Positions 7,609 through 14,801 are shown, counted from the first letter of the stretch. The stretch: DNA of 14,912 nt from an uncultured Anaerovibrio sp. (GCA_934196075.1 CAKPVW010000048.1:1-14912); one strand, 5' to 3'. Program-made: numbers and translations. The notes: generated by a model from the sequence alone, not told the origin.

Positions 7609-8475
7609 TTATTCCTGTACAAAAGCATCTGCTAAAATACCAAATTCCTCCAAAGAGAAGGTTTCTCCCCGCCGACTGCTATCCAAGCCACATTTTTCAA
7701 AAGCAGCCTTAATGTCCTCCTGCAAGAAGCCTGCTCCCTTGAGGGCATTGGCCATTGTTTTCCGCCGCTGACCAAAGGCCGCCTTGACTACCCGGAAAAA
7801 CATTTTTTCACTTTTAACCTCTACAGCCGGCTTTTCCCGTACATCGCAGACAATAACCACAGAGTCTACCTCTGGTGCCGGAATAAAGGATCTTGGCGGT
7901 ACATCAAAAGCAATATGAGGTCTGGTATAATATTGTACTGCTACAGACAAAGCACCATAAATCTTGCTGCCTGGCTGGGCAATCATTCTCAAAGCCACTT
8001 CCTTCTGTACCATGGTAACCAGAATGGAAATAGGCAGATGCTGCTCCAGCAAAGCCATCAAAATAGGGGTGGTAATATAATAGGGCAGATTGGCCGCTAC
8101 CTTAAAAGGCTTGTTGCCCATAAGCTCTGGAATATTTACCTTGAGAATATCCCCCGGCACAATAGTAACATTGTCATAGCCCTCCAAAGTATGAGCCAAT
8201 ACCGCGGGCAGCTTCTTGTCCAACTCTACAGCAGTTACTTGGGCACCAGATTCAGCCAACCCCTGTGTCAATGTGCCAATACCTGGCCCTATTTCTAGTA
8301 TATTATCCTCTGGCCCAGCTCCTGCGGCATCTACAATGCCCTGCACTATACCTGCATCCACCAGAAAGTTCTGCCCCAGCTTTTTGGCTGCCCTCAGGTT
8401 AAAAGCCTTCATAATATGCCTGGTAACCTGAGGATTGGCAATTACCGGATGAGGCGTCTTTACATTCTCAGTCAT
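7609..8475 (-). CDS. rsmA: 16S rRNA dimethyladenosine transferase RsmA (KsgA)
   Basis: This enzyme transfers methyl groups from S-adenosylmethionine to two adjacent adenosines near the 3' end of 16S rRNA, a late quality step in small-subunit assembly; its loss gives kasugamycin resistance. It has 288 aa, the usual length. Motifs in order: KKLGQNFLVD (32-40), SAM-binding EIGPGIGTLT (61-70), VELDKKL, catalytic NLPYY (129-133), VQKEVA, and the C-terminal FGQRRKT. ATG 8475 is preceded by AAAGGTAGAG. It follows rnmV by 35 nt, the same rnmV-ksgA order found in Bacillus subtilis. It appears intact. Confidence 0.97.
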   Translation of the reverse strand: MTENVKTPHPVIANPQVTRHIMKAFNLRAAKKLGQNFLVDAGIVQGIVDAAGAGPEDNILEIGPGIGTLTQGLAESGAQVTAVELDKKLPAVLAHTLEGYDNVTIVPGDILKVNIPELMGNKPFKVAANLPYYITTPILMALLEQHLPISILVTMVQKEVALRMIAQPGSKIYGALSVAVQYYTRPHIAFDVPPRSFIPAPEVDSVVIVCDVREKPAVEVKSEKMFFRVVKAAFGQRRKTMANALKGAGFLQEDIKAAFEKCGLDSSRRGETFSLEEFGILADAFVQE

Positions 8476-8510
8476 ATATCTCTACCTTTCACAAATTTTT
8501 CAATTTCCCT

Positions 8511-9047
8511 CTATTTATCCAGCTCTGACACAGCCTGCTGAAACTCCTGCCGGGTAATACCGTAATGATTCAAGCGCTGTAAAAAAGTCTTGGCATTGGC
8601 ATAGCCGATGCCAAGTACAGCCCCTAGCTTAGCCCGTCTTTCACTAGCTGCTGGGGAACCGCTAATACCTGCCTGTATTAAATCCGCCCCAGTAAAATTG
8701 TTGGTTGGCTCCCAGTCCATGGTTCTCACCTTGGCCAAGGCGGTACGAATAGCCTCGGGAGATGCCTGCTCTATACCTATATCATTATTGGCTGTAGCAT
8801 CTTCCTTGGGAATAAAAGCGTGCTTAGCCTCTGGAAATCTCTTGGTCAAAAAACGGCGAATCCGCTCTCCAGCAGAATCCGGATCCGTCATAATAATAAT
8901 GCCTCGCTTTTTATATGCCTTTTCAATGGAATCCAAAGCCTGAGGCTTGAGATTAAAGCCCTCTGTAATAATACAGTCTGCCTCCACAGCCTTGTCGATG
9001 GCCACTACATCCATTTTTCCTTCAACAACTAAAACTTCCTTAATCAT
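8511..9047 (-). CDS. rnmV: Ribonuclease M5
   Basis: A TOPRIM-domain endoribonuclease that matures the ends of 5S rRNA precursor in Firmicutes. It has 178 aa, close to the family norm. The TOPRIM residues are visible: VVEGK (E9, G10, K11) and TDPDSAGERIR (D55, D57, E61). The C-terminal part (SGSPAASERRAKLGAVLGIG, then NAKTFLQRLN) is typical of RNase M5 and separates it from other small TOPRIM proteins. The start at 9047 overlaps the end of the thymidylate kinase gene by 8 nt, with GAGGAACG as ribosome site inside that gene, so the two are probably translationally coupled. Confidence 0.95.
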   Translation of the reverse strand: MIKEVLVVEGKMDVVAIDKAVEADCIITEGFNLKPQALDSIEKAYKKRGIIIMTDPDSAGERIRRFLTKRFPEAKHAFIPKEDATANNDIGIEQASPEAIRTALAKVRTMDWEPTNNFTGADLIQAGISGSPAASERRAKLGAVLGIGYANAKTFLQRLNHYGITRQEFQQAVSELDK

Positions 9048-9732
9048 TTTCGTTCCTCAATATTTCCTTTACAGCCTGATAGACATCCTCATGGATAGCC
9101 TGCACGGTTCGCAACTTTCCCTGCTGAGCACATAGCACTCTGGTCCAACCATATTTATCGGCTATCTCATTATAAGCTCTGTGACAAGCATGAAGATAGG
9201 CCACATCCTTTTCGTGGATATCCTTCTGACGACTAGCATCCTGCGCCGCCCGGCTGCTAATCAGCTCATCACTAATCTCTGGCGGCATATCCAAATATAT
9301 TACCTTATCTGGTACCGGCAGCTGTAATTTGCCAAATTCAAAATCCCACAGCCAAGCAAGAAATTCTTCCCGTTCCACTGGATTCCTGAGTTTGACTGCC
9401 TGATGAACCATATTGGAGGTGGTATATCTATCTGCCAAAATAATCCAGCCTGCCTCGTAGGCCTGACGCCATTTCAAGAGATAGGAGGCATAACGATCCA
9501 CGGCAAAAAAGCTGGACGCCCCATAGGCACTGACATTTTCTGCCTGCTGACCAAATTCTCCCCCTAGATACATCCGTACCAAGGCTGAAGATTCCGATTG
9601 ATAATCAGGATATTCCACCTTGAGAACCCTATATCCCTCTGCCAAAAGTCTCTCATAAAGGGCCTTGGTCTGAGTGGCCTTGCCAGAGCCATCTCCAGCC
9701 TCTATGGTAATCAGCTTGCCTTTTTTCTGCAT
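9040..9732 (-). CDS. tmk: Thymidylate kinase / deoxynucleoside monophosphate kinase-like protein
   Basis: A P-loop kinase of 230 aa, expected to phosphorylate dTMP to dTDP for DNA synthesis. The P-loop is GDGSGKAT (13-20), the DRY motif is ADRYTTSN (D101, R102), and the LID region with several basic residues is near SRAAQDASRQKD. Two details differ from the common bacterial enzyme: the P-loop has Ala where Thr is usual (GKATQ rather than GKTTQ), and the stretch after DRY reads TTSNMVHQ rather than the usual S-x-A-Y-Q. Substrate preference may therefore differ. The start at ATG 9732 gives MQKKGKLITIEAGDG; a longer in-frame reading would run into the decarboxylase. AGGAGG lies about 12 nt upstream. 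The place next to a YaaO-like decarboxylase, as in B. subtilis, supports the assignment. Confidence 0.85.
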   Translation of the reverse strand: MQKKGKLITIEAGDGSGKATQTKALYERLLAEGYRVLKVEYPDYQSESSALVRMYLGGEFGQQAENVSAYGASSFFAVDRYASYLLKWRQAYEAGWIILADRYTTSNMVHQAVKLRNPVEREEFLAWLWDFEFGKLQLPVPDKVIYLDMPPEISDELISSRAAQDASRQKDIHEKDVAYLHACHRAYNEIADKYGWTRVLCAQQGKLRTVQAIHEDVYQAVKEILRNEND

Positions 9733-9739
9733 CAAACTT

Positions 9740-11314
9740 TCACTCCTCCTGACAAATCCGGATCCTTTGCAGGGCACTGTCCACAGCTCCAGATATGCGC
9801 ATACCCTGACCTTGATAATAGCGAATATACGCCACTAATTCCTTCGTAATCTCCTCACCGGGACACAACACTGGAATCCCCGGTGGATAAAAGGCTATAG
9901 TCTCTGCTCCAATACAGCCAACAGCCTCCTCCAAGGCCACTGTCCTTACCGAAGCAAAAAAAGCCTGCCGAGGATTAATTCTCTGAATGGCCACAGGCAT
10001 TTCTGCCATATTAGCTGGCTTAGCCTCCACCTGACTAACTGATTCCTTAGCCGAGCCAGTCTCCCGCTGTTGTAATGACTTTATTTCCACAGGCTTCTGA
10101 TACTTACCTGCCAGCTCCTGCAATACCTGCAGCAATCTATCTGCTTCCCGTTGCGTATCTGCCATAGAAATAATAAATAACAAATTTCTCGGATCTGATA
10201 GCTCGCATTGAACCTTCCACTGATGTCTCAGCAGCAGCTCCGCTTCCTGACCAGAAATAGACAGACCTGCCAAATTGACTGTAATCTTGGTCCAATCCAA
10301 GGCCACAGCTCCCATGCTATCATTTGATATTTCCTGACCACCAGCCAACAGCTGACTGTCTTCCCAAACTTCCTTACCGGGACAATACAGCCCCGGAATC
10401 TCATTAATTCTCTGCCGCAGCCACTGGGCCAGAGCCACTGCCCTATCTACCCGCTGTGCCCCTTCTTGGGCCATTTGCAATCTAGCAATATCCAGAGAGG
10501 CCAATAATAACTGATTGGGACTAGTGGATTGCAAAAGACTAGCCGTCTGTCGAATACGTTCCGCCTTCACCCTGTCGCTGCCCATATGCAGCATCGAAGT
10601 CTGAGTCATGGAGCCCAAAAGCTTGTGGGTGCTCTGAGCCACCACATCCGCCCCAAGCTCAATGGCTTGTTTAGGCAAATCCTTGCCAAAACGCAAATGA
10701 GCCCCATGAGCCTCGTCTACCAGCAGCAGCATACCTGCCCTGTGAACCAAATCCGCGATCCGGCCCAAATCACAGCAAAAGCCATAATAGGTAGGATAAA
10801 CTGCTATGAGAGCCTTGGCCTCAGGATGAGCCTTGATAGCCTGCTTCACCGCTGCCACACTTAGCCCCATAGCGATCCCCAATTTAGTATCTATCTCTGG
10901 CTGAATATATATAGGCACTGCCCCAGCCAAAATAATGCCTCCCATAATGGAACGATGGGCATTGCGGGGCACCAGCACCTTGTCTCCTGGAGACAAACAC
11001 CCTGCAATCATTGCCTGAATGGCTCCCGTAGTACCATTAATTACAAAAAGGCTTTCTCTAGCTCCCCATAGCTCTGCTGCCAGCTCCTGAGCTTCTTTGA
11101 TACATCCAGCAGGCTCATGCAGGTCATCCAATTCCTCCATGAGAGAAACCTCCTGCCGCAGCCCTGCCTCTGTAATCAAATGCTTTAGCAATGGATGGGC
11201 ACCCAATCCCTGCTTATGACCGGGAGTATGAAAAGCAAGGGCACCGTCCCCTGCATATGCCTCCATTGCCTTGGAAATCGGTGCCGTAAACTGTTTATTT
11301 AGCTGTTTCATCAT
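9740..11314 (-). CDS. PLP-dependent Orn/Lys/Arg decarboxylase, fold type I (YaaO/SpeA-like)
   Basis: A cytosolic enzyme of 524 aa that decarboxylates a basic amino acid (arginine, lysine or ornithine) to a polyamine precursor. Conserved features: AFHTPGHKQG near the N-terminus (27-36), VINGTTGA (91-98), LVDEAHGAH (198-206) that holds the cofactor, and QSTHKLLGS, where K231 should form the Schiff base. The C-terminal domain contains YPPGIPVLCPGE. Its substrate cannot be read from the sequence; the B. subtilis SpeA relative uses arginine. A charged linker near residues 405-440 looks low in conservation. Start: ATG 11314 forms TGATG with the stop codon of the kinase gene; ATG 11311 fits the GGTGA site equally well, and ATG 11329 is possible. 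The gene lies 7 nt before tmk, a conserved pairing. Confidence 0.93.
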   Translation of the reverse strand: MMKQLNKQFTAPISKAMEAYAGDGALAFHTPGHKQGLGAHPLLKHLITEAGLRQEVSLMEELDDLHEPAGCIKEAQELAAELWGARESLFVINGTTGAIQAMIAGCLSPGDKVLVPRNAHRSIMGGIILAGAVPIYIQPEIDTKLGIAMGLSVAAVKQAIKAHPEAKALIAVYPTYYGFCCDLGRIADLVHRAGMLLLVDEAHGAHLRFGKDLPKQAIELGADVVAQSTHKLLGSMTQTSMLHMGSDRVKAERIRQTASLLQSTSPNQLLLASLDIARLQMAQEGAQRVDRAVALAQWLRQRINEIPGLYCPGKEVWEDSQLLAGGQEISNDSMGAVALDWTKITVNLAGLSISGQEAELLLRHQWKVQCELSDPRNLLFIISMADTQREADRLLQVLQELAGKYQKPVEIKSLQQRETGSAKESVSQVEAKPANMAEMPVAIQRINPRQAFFASVRTVALEEAVGCIGAETIAFYPPGIPVLCPGEEITKELVAYIRYYQGQGMRISGAVDSALQRIRICQEE

Positions 11315-12495
11315 CAAATCACCGGACATGGCAGCTTGATATGAACCTTGGTGCCCTCTCCTGGTTTGGATATAATACTAAAGGAAGCTCCTATAAGCTT
11401 GGCTCTTTCCTCCATGCCCAAAATGCCAAAGTGGCCATCCCCTTCAGCCTTATTGCGATTCTCCTCTACAGAATCTACGTCAAAGCCTTCACCTTCATCT
11501 GCCACCAAAATGGAAAGATTGCCTTGACTATAGAGCAGTCTCAGAGCACATTCTTCTACCTGAGCATGCCTCTGTATATTTCCCAGGGCCTCCTGGATAA
11601 TGCGGAAAAGAGTAACCTCCACATGCTTTTCCAAAGGAATTTCCTTACCCCTGACTGAAAATTCTACTCTTAGACTCTGACGCTCTGCCAATTTGCCAAC
11701 CAGCTGCCGCAAAGCTGCCACCAAGCCCAAATCATCCAAAGACATAGGCCGCATATCAAAAATAATCTGCCGTACATTGCCTAGGCAATGACGAATCTGC
11801 CGTCTCAGCTCCTGAAGTCCCTTCTTGGCCTCCTCTGGATGAGTATCTACCAGACGCTCACAGATAGAAGCCTGATAAACCAAGGTAGCCATCTCCTGAG
11901 CCGGCCCATCATGTATTTCTCGGGACACCCGCAGACGTTCATCCTCCTGAGCCTTGATTATCTGCACACCCAAAAATTTGTTCTTGGAGGCAATATCCAT
12001 CTGAGCCACTACGTTGCTAATCTGAGAGGTCAGATAACCTACCACCGTCCCCAGCTTGGTGGCCAAACGCTCTGCCATCATCAGGGTCTGCTCCATCCCC
12101 CGCAATCTCATTTCCAGACGATCCCGCTGCCGGCGAGACTGATACTCCTGCTCCTTGGCCAAAGCCAGCTTCACCTGAACATCCTTTACCGCTTCGTAAC
12201 TAGCGCGAATTTTTTCCTCCGAATAATCCGCAAAATTACTGCTCACCTTTACCAGCCGCTGCTTTTCCTGCTGCTCACAATGCACCAGCACATCTACCTC
12301 ATCCTGAAGCTTGCGGGTTTCTTCCTTCAGCTCCTTCAGCATAACAGTAGAGGCATCCACATCTCTTTTGGTATTTTCATATATTTCGTAAATCTGCCCC
12401 TTACTGTTTTCCATAGCCTCTACAGTATTTTGAAAAGCATCCCTAAGCAGTTTTTCACTTTGCTTGTCCATATCTAAATCATTTGAAAGTGCCAT
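11314..12495 (-). CDS. DegS-like cytosolic sensor histidine kinase
   Basis: A 393-aa kinase of the HisKA_3/NarL-partner class. No membrane segment is visible. Residues 1-175 form a long coiled coil like the DegS sensor region. The dimerisation and phosphoacceptor site is EDERLRVSREIHDGPAQ with H195. The ATP-binding domain follows: N-box QEALGNIQRHA (N306), VADEGEGFD (331-339) and GHFGILGMEERA (355-366). DegS phosphorylates the response regulator DegU in Bacillus, where it influences motility and exoenzymes. No response regulator gene is in the window, so the partner lies elsewhere. Start at ATG 12495, with GGGAG 10-14 nt upstream. First gene of the operon, behind a good promoter; its stop overlaps the decarboxylase start by one base. 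Family assignment is firm; the regulon is unknown. Confidence 0.92.
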   Translation of the reverse strand: MALSNDLDMDKQSEKLLRDAFQNTVEAMENSKGQIYEIYENTKRDVDASTVMLKELKEETRKLQDEVDVLVHCEQQEKQRLVKVSSNFADYSEEKIRASYEAVKDVQVKLALAKEQEYQSRRQRDRLEMRLRGMEQTLMMAERLATKLGTVVGYLTSQISNVVAQMDIASKNKFLGVQIIKAQEDERLRVSREIHDGPAQEMATLVYQASICERLVDTHPEEAKKGLQELRRQIRHCLGNVRQIIFDMRPMSLDDLGLVAALRQLVGKLAERQSLRVEFSVRGKEIPLEKHVEVTLFRIIQEALGNIQRHAQVEECALRLLYSQGNLSILVADEGEGFDVDSVEENRNKAEGDGHFGILGMEERAKLIGASFSIISKPGEGTKVHIKLPCPVI

Positions 12496-12539
12496 ACCCT
12501 ATTCTCCCGCATTACAAAAAAAATCACCCATTCCATTTT

Positions 12540-12568
12540 ATTGTACATTATCAAGAATAATTAAGCAA
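12540..12568 (-). promoter_or_regulatory. Promoter of the kinase-decarboxylase-tmk-rnmV-rsmA operon
   Basis: On the minus strand, TTGCTT (12568-12563), a 17-bp spacer and TACAAT (12545-12540). The start would be near 12533, about 38 nt before the kinase ATG. No comparable promoter or terminator is evident between the seven downstream genes, whose gaps are at most 58 nt. Confidence 0.6.
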
Positions 12569-12621
12569 AATATTTTTCTTTTAACAGTAGAAAAGACCAT
12601 AATTTAGAGAATTTTTCCCAC

Positions 12622-12649
12622 AAAAACAGGCCCCCTGTTAGAGAGCCTG
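12622..12649 (-). terminator. Intrinsic terminator of the fold-III decarboxylase gene
   Basis: Minus strand: CAGGCTCTCT (12649-12640) pairs with AGGGGGCCTG (12636-12627), 10 bp with two G-U pairs, followed by TTTTT (12626-12622). It begins 7 nt after the decarboxylase stop codon and upstream of the next operon's promoter. Confidence 0.85.
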
Positions 12650-12656
12650 TAGATTT

Positions 12657-13817
12657 TCAGCGCGCCATAGCAGAAATATTTTCTGCCGCTGCTATATTAT
12701 CTTCATAAACAATGGTTTTAGCTGGCTGAAAACCATTGAAACCTGTAGCTGCGGAGGAACTATAGGATCCCATTTCAGGACTCAATACCAAATCCCCTAC
12801 CTGCAGGGCTGGTGCTGGATAATCCCGTGCCACCACATCAATTGAATCACAGCTAGGCCCTACAAAAACAGAAGGCACTTTTTCTCCTTGACGGCAAAAT
12901 TCCAGCTTGTAAGTCCAATGGTCAAAGACCAAGCCATTGTAGCTGCCATACATGCCATCGTCCAACACATACCATGGCTGCCCATTTCTAAGCTTGGTAC
13001 CAATAACCCGTGCCACCAAATTTACAGCTGTACCACACATATAACGGCCTGGCTCAGACCAGATTTCTACATCTGGAAATAAATTATCCAAATGATAACC
13101 AATATCTGCCGTCATGACCTCCAGATTTGGTTCTGGCTGTCCAATTTCAGGGATAGGCAGACCGCCGCCAATATCCAGAACCGTCAGCTTCATGCCCTGC
13201 TGCTGAGCTTCATCAAAAAGCCTGCGGCATAGCTGCAGTGCCCTGCCATAAGCCTCTGACTTCAGGGACTGGCTTCCTACATGAAAGCAGATACCTGCTG
13301 GCACCAGACCAGCCTCCTGAGCTTTATGCAAAAGAGATAATGCCTTGCCAGGCACTACCCCGAACTTTTCATTAAGATTTACTACAGCAGATTCATTTTC
13401 CACCTGTACCCGCACTAATACACGAGCTCCAGGGGCACCTGCCGCCAACTTTTGTATTTCGCTTTCATCATCGAAGGTATATTTGTCCACACCAATCTTG
13501 GTCGCCTCAACAATATCCCAGGCTGGTTTCACAGGATTAGCGTATATCATTCTGCTGCCCGGCACTCCCAAGGAAGCCAGCAGGCGTATCTCCCCTATCG
13601 AAGCCACATCAAAATTCGACCCCAAAGCAGCCATGCGCTGCAGAATGGCTGGTTCAGAATTGGCCTTAATCGCATAAAAAACCTTTACACGAGGCAATCT
13701 CTCCCGAAGATAACGATAATTTCTCTCCACTCTGTCCAAAGAGACCACCATAAAGGGGGTTGGATATCTGTCTGCCAGATATACCATTTCTTCTTCAGTT
13801 AAACGAAAGCTTTTCAT
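12657..13817 (-). CDS. Ornithine/lysine decarboxylase, fold type III (alanine racemase-like)
   Basis: A PLP-dependent decarboxylase of 386 aa related to eukaryotic ornithine decarboxylase. It makes putrescine from ornithine and/or cadaverine from lysine. Visible sites: FYAIKANSEP with the PLP lysine K51, FHVGSQ (H179), the phosphate-binding LDIGGGLP (GGG 217-219), SEPGRYM (255-261), and GPSCDSID with C323 and D324 at the dimer active site. The characterised Selenomonas ruminantium enzyme uses both substrates and, from memory, also has its lysine at 51; of the residues reported to set its preference, V46 and S322 match here while V44, K45 and S54 do not, so the substrate is open. In some Negativicutes cadaverine is linked to peptidoglycan. 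ATG 13817 has AGGAG at good distance; an upstream in-frame ATG at 13886 has no ribosome site. Monocistronic. Confidence 0.93.
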   Translation of the reverse strand: MKSFRLTEEEMVYLADRYPTPFMVVSLDRVERNYRYLRERLPRVKVFYAIKANSEPAILQRMAALGSNFDVASIGEIRLLASLGVPGSRMIYANPVKPAWDIVEATKIGVDKYTFDDESEIQKLAAGAPGARVLVRVQVENESAVVNLNEKFGVVPGKALSLLHKAQEAGLVPAGICFHVGSQSLKSEAYGRALQLCRRLFDEAQQQGMKLTVLDIGGGLPIPEIGQPEPNLEVMTADIGYHLDNLFPDVEIWSEPGRYMCGTAVNLVARVIGTKLRNGQPWYVLDDGMYGSYNGLVFDHWTYKLEFCRQGEKVPSVFVGPSCDSIDVVARDYPAPALQVGDLVLSPEMGSYSSSAATGFNGFQPAKTIVYEDNIAAAENISAMAR

Positions 13818-13889
13818 AACAACTCCTATTCTTCTCACAAGGTCCCTTGCGGCTTCCCTGTGCAATGTACAAAATGCGGCCCTCATAGG

Positions 13890-13972
13890 ACATTTTCACT
13901 GCCATTTTCTAGGCATAATCCAACATGATGGCAGGAACAGTCCGTATTCAGACTGCATAGGACGCAAAATGT
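13890..13972 (-). promoter_or_regulatory. Foldable leader (three-way junction) of the fold-III decarboxylase gene
   Basis: Inside a leader of about 210 nt, ACATTTT (plus 13890-13896) is complementary to AAAATGT (13966-13972). This helix encloses two hairpins: CTGCCAT (13899-13905) with ATGGCAG (13928-13934), and CAGTC (13938-13942) with GACTG (13951-13955). The junction strands are short (2, 3 and 10 nt). An alternative helix, AAAATG (13871-13876) with CATTTT (13891-13896), would break the closing stem. A CAAGG/CCTTG hairpin lies nearer the start codon. Polyamine genes are often controlled in their leaders, but a role here is inferred. Confidence 0.35.
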
Positions 13973-14035
13973 GCCATCCGCCCCCAATGTACACTGTCTT
14001 TGTATCTTTGTATTTTTAGCACATCTATGAATTGC

Positions 14036-14064
14036 ATTATAGACTTATCCAACCATAAATGCAA
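14036..14064 (-). promoter_or_regulatory. Promoter of the fold-III decarboxylase gene
   Basis: On the minus strand, TTGCAT (14064-14059), an exact 17-bp spacer and the consensus TATAAT (14041-14036). Transcription would start near 14029. A perfect inverted repeat, ATTGCAT (14031-14037) and ATGCAAT (14059-14065), overlaps both hexamers and could bind a regulator, though part of it is simply the promoter sequence. Confidence 0.65.
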
Positions 14065-14100
14065 TAAAAAATTTGCAATTATGAAGATTTCAAAGTACAA

Positions 14101-14135
14101 TTTACACATAGACACATACAGCATATTGATTATGC
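14101..14135 (+). promoter_or_regulatory. Possible promoter and overlapping operator of the ygbA-like gene
   Basis: TTTACA (14101-14106), 17 bp, then TATTGA (14124-14129). The inverted repeat GCATA-N5-TATGC (14121-14135) covers the -10 element, a usual place for a repressor. In enterobacteria ygbA is repressed by NsrR, but this repeat does not obviously match the published NsrR site. Both the promoter and the operator are tentative. Confidence 0.35.
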
Positions 14136-14157
14136 ATATATATAAAGGAGAAGTTAG

Positions 14158-14619
14158 ATGAGTATTTTTGACAGATTTTTACCAAAAAAGAAACAGCCTG
14201 AGGTAAAAAACACTATTCCTCAGGAAAAGGCCAATATCAAAAAAACCTTTGGTGTTTATTGCAATAAGCATCACAATACCAGTGGCGAAAAGCTTTGTCC
14301 AAAATGTACAGCCCTGCTGGCTACTGTTATGACCAAGATTAATCGCTGTCCATATGGCATCACCAAGCCAATCTGTGACCGCTGTGAGATTATGTGCTTT
14401 GGTGCCAAGCAGAGCAAGGAATTTATGACTATTATGTCCAGCTCCACCAAGGGAATGCTTCTAAAGCATCCTATGATGAGCCTCAAGCACAAGATGGCCA
14501 GTCTCAGCGTGGATTATGCCAAGCGTGAACAGGAAAAGCGGGCTTCTGAAAAGGCTGCTGCCAAAAAGAAAAACGCCGAGGAAAAAGCCAAAGCTAAGGA
14601 CGAAGGCAAAAAGAAATAA
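14158..14619 (+). CDS. ygbA: YgbA-family protein (nitrous oxide-stimulated promoter family)
   Basis: A 153-aa cysteine-rich cytosolic protein. The core carries C35, C47-x2-C50, C64, C73-x2-C76 and C80 in the contexts YCNKHH, LCPKC, CPYG and ICDRCEIMCF, which I recognise as the YgbA-type family. Its members in enterobacteria are induced by nitric oxide through NsrR and linked to recovery from nitrosative stress; the biochemistry is poorly defined, and the cysteines suggest metal or cluster binding. Unusual here are a charged N-terminal extension of about 30 residues and a tail (about 121-153) made almost only of Lys, Ala and Glu. The start at ATG 14158 has AAGGAG at 14145-14150, spacing 7 nt. 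It has its own terminator and is divergent from the decarboxylase. Confidence 0.8.
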   Translation: MSIFDRFLPKKKQPEVKNTIPQEKANIKKTFGVYCNKHHNTSGEKLCPKCTALLATVMTKINRCPYGITKPICDRCEIMCFGAKQSKEFMTIMSSSTKGMLLKHPMMSLKHKMASLSVDYAKREQEKRASEKAAAKKKNAEEKAKAKDEGKKK

Positions 14620-14635
14620 ATTTTAAAGGGCTAAG

Positions 14636-14671
14636 ATAGCTATGTCACATTGATGGCATAGCTATTTTTTT
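14636..14671 (+). terminator. Intrinsic terminator after ygbA-like gene
   Basis: ATAGCTATG (14636-14644) pairs perfectly with CATAGCTAT (14657-14665), followed by a run of T to 14671. It lies 16 nt after the stop codon. Confidence 0.9.
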
Positions 14672-14673
14672 GC

Positions 14674-14720
14674 AAAATAAAACATGATGACAGCACCAGC
14701 CTCTGTTACTGTCATCATGT
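14674..14720 (-). terminator. Intrinsic terminator of the rubrerythrin-like gene
   Basis: A perfect 12-bp helix, ACATGATGACAG (14682-14693) with CTGTCATCATGT (14709-14720), is followed on the minus strand by TTTATTTT. It lies about 80 nt past the minus-strand stop codon at 14802. The 14721-14801 stretch between them contains short GGCAA/TTGCC and CCCCA/TGGGG inverted repeats but no gene. Confidence 0.75.
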
Positions 14721-14801
14721 ATAAGGCAATTGGTCTTTTAGTTGCCAAAATATTATAACCCCATTACGCCACCTATAGAAGTTGGGGCATCGGACACCTT
14801 G

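Noticed and set aside
13818..13886. N-terminal extension of the fold-III decarboxylase from ATG 13886
   Set aside because: It has no ribosome site and lies in the leader, and AGGAG directly precedes ATG 13817, which gives the normal family start.
13896..13958. 20-codon leader peptide upstream of the decarboxylase
   Set aside because: No ribosome site precedes the ATG and the frame could be chance; kept only as a remark in the leader finding.
14721..14801. Small gene between the terminator and the rubrerythrin-like stop codon
   Set aside because: Only very short frames occur, for instance ATG followed by a stop after four codons, with no family signal; it looks like 3' untranslated sequence.
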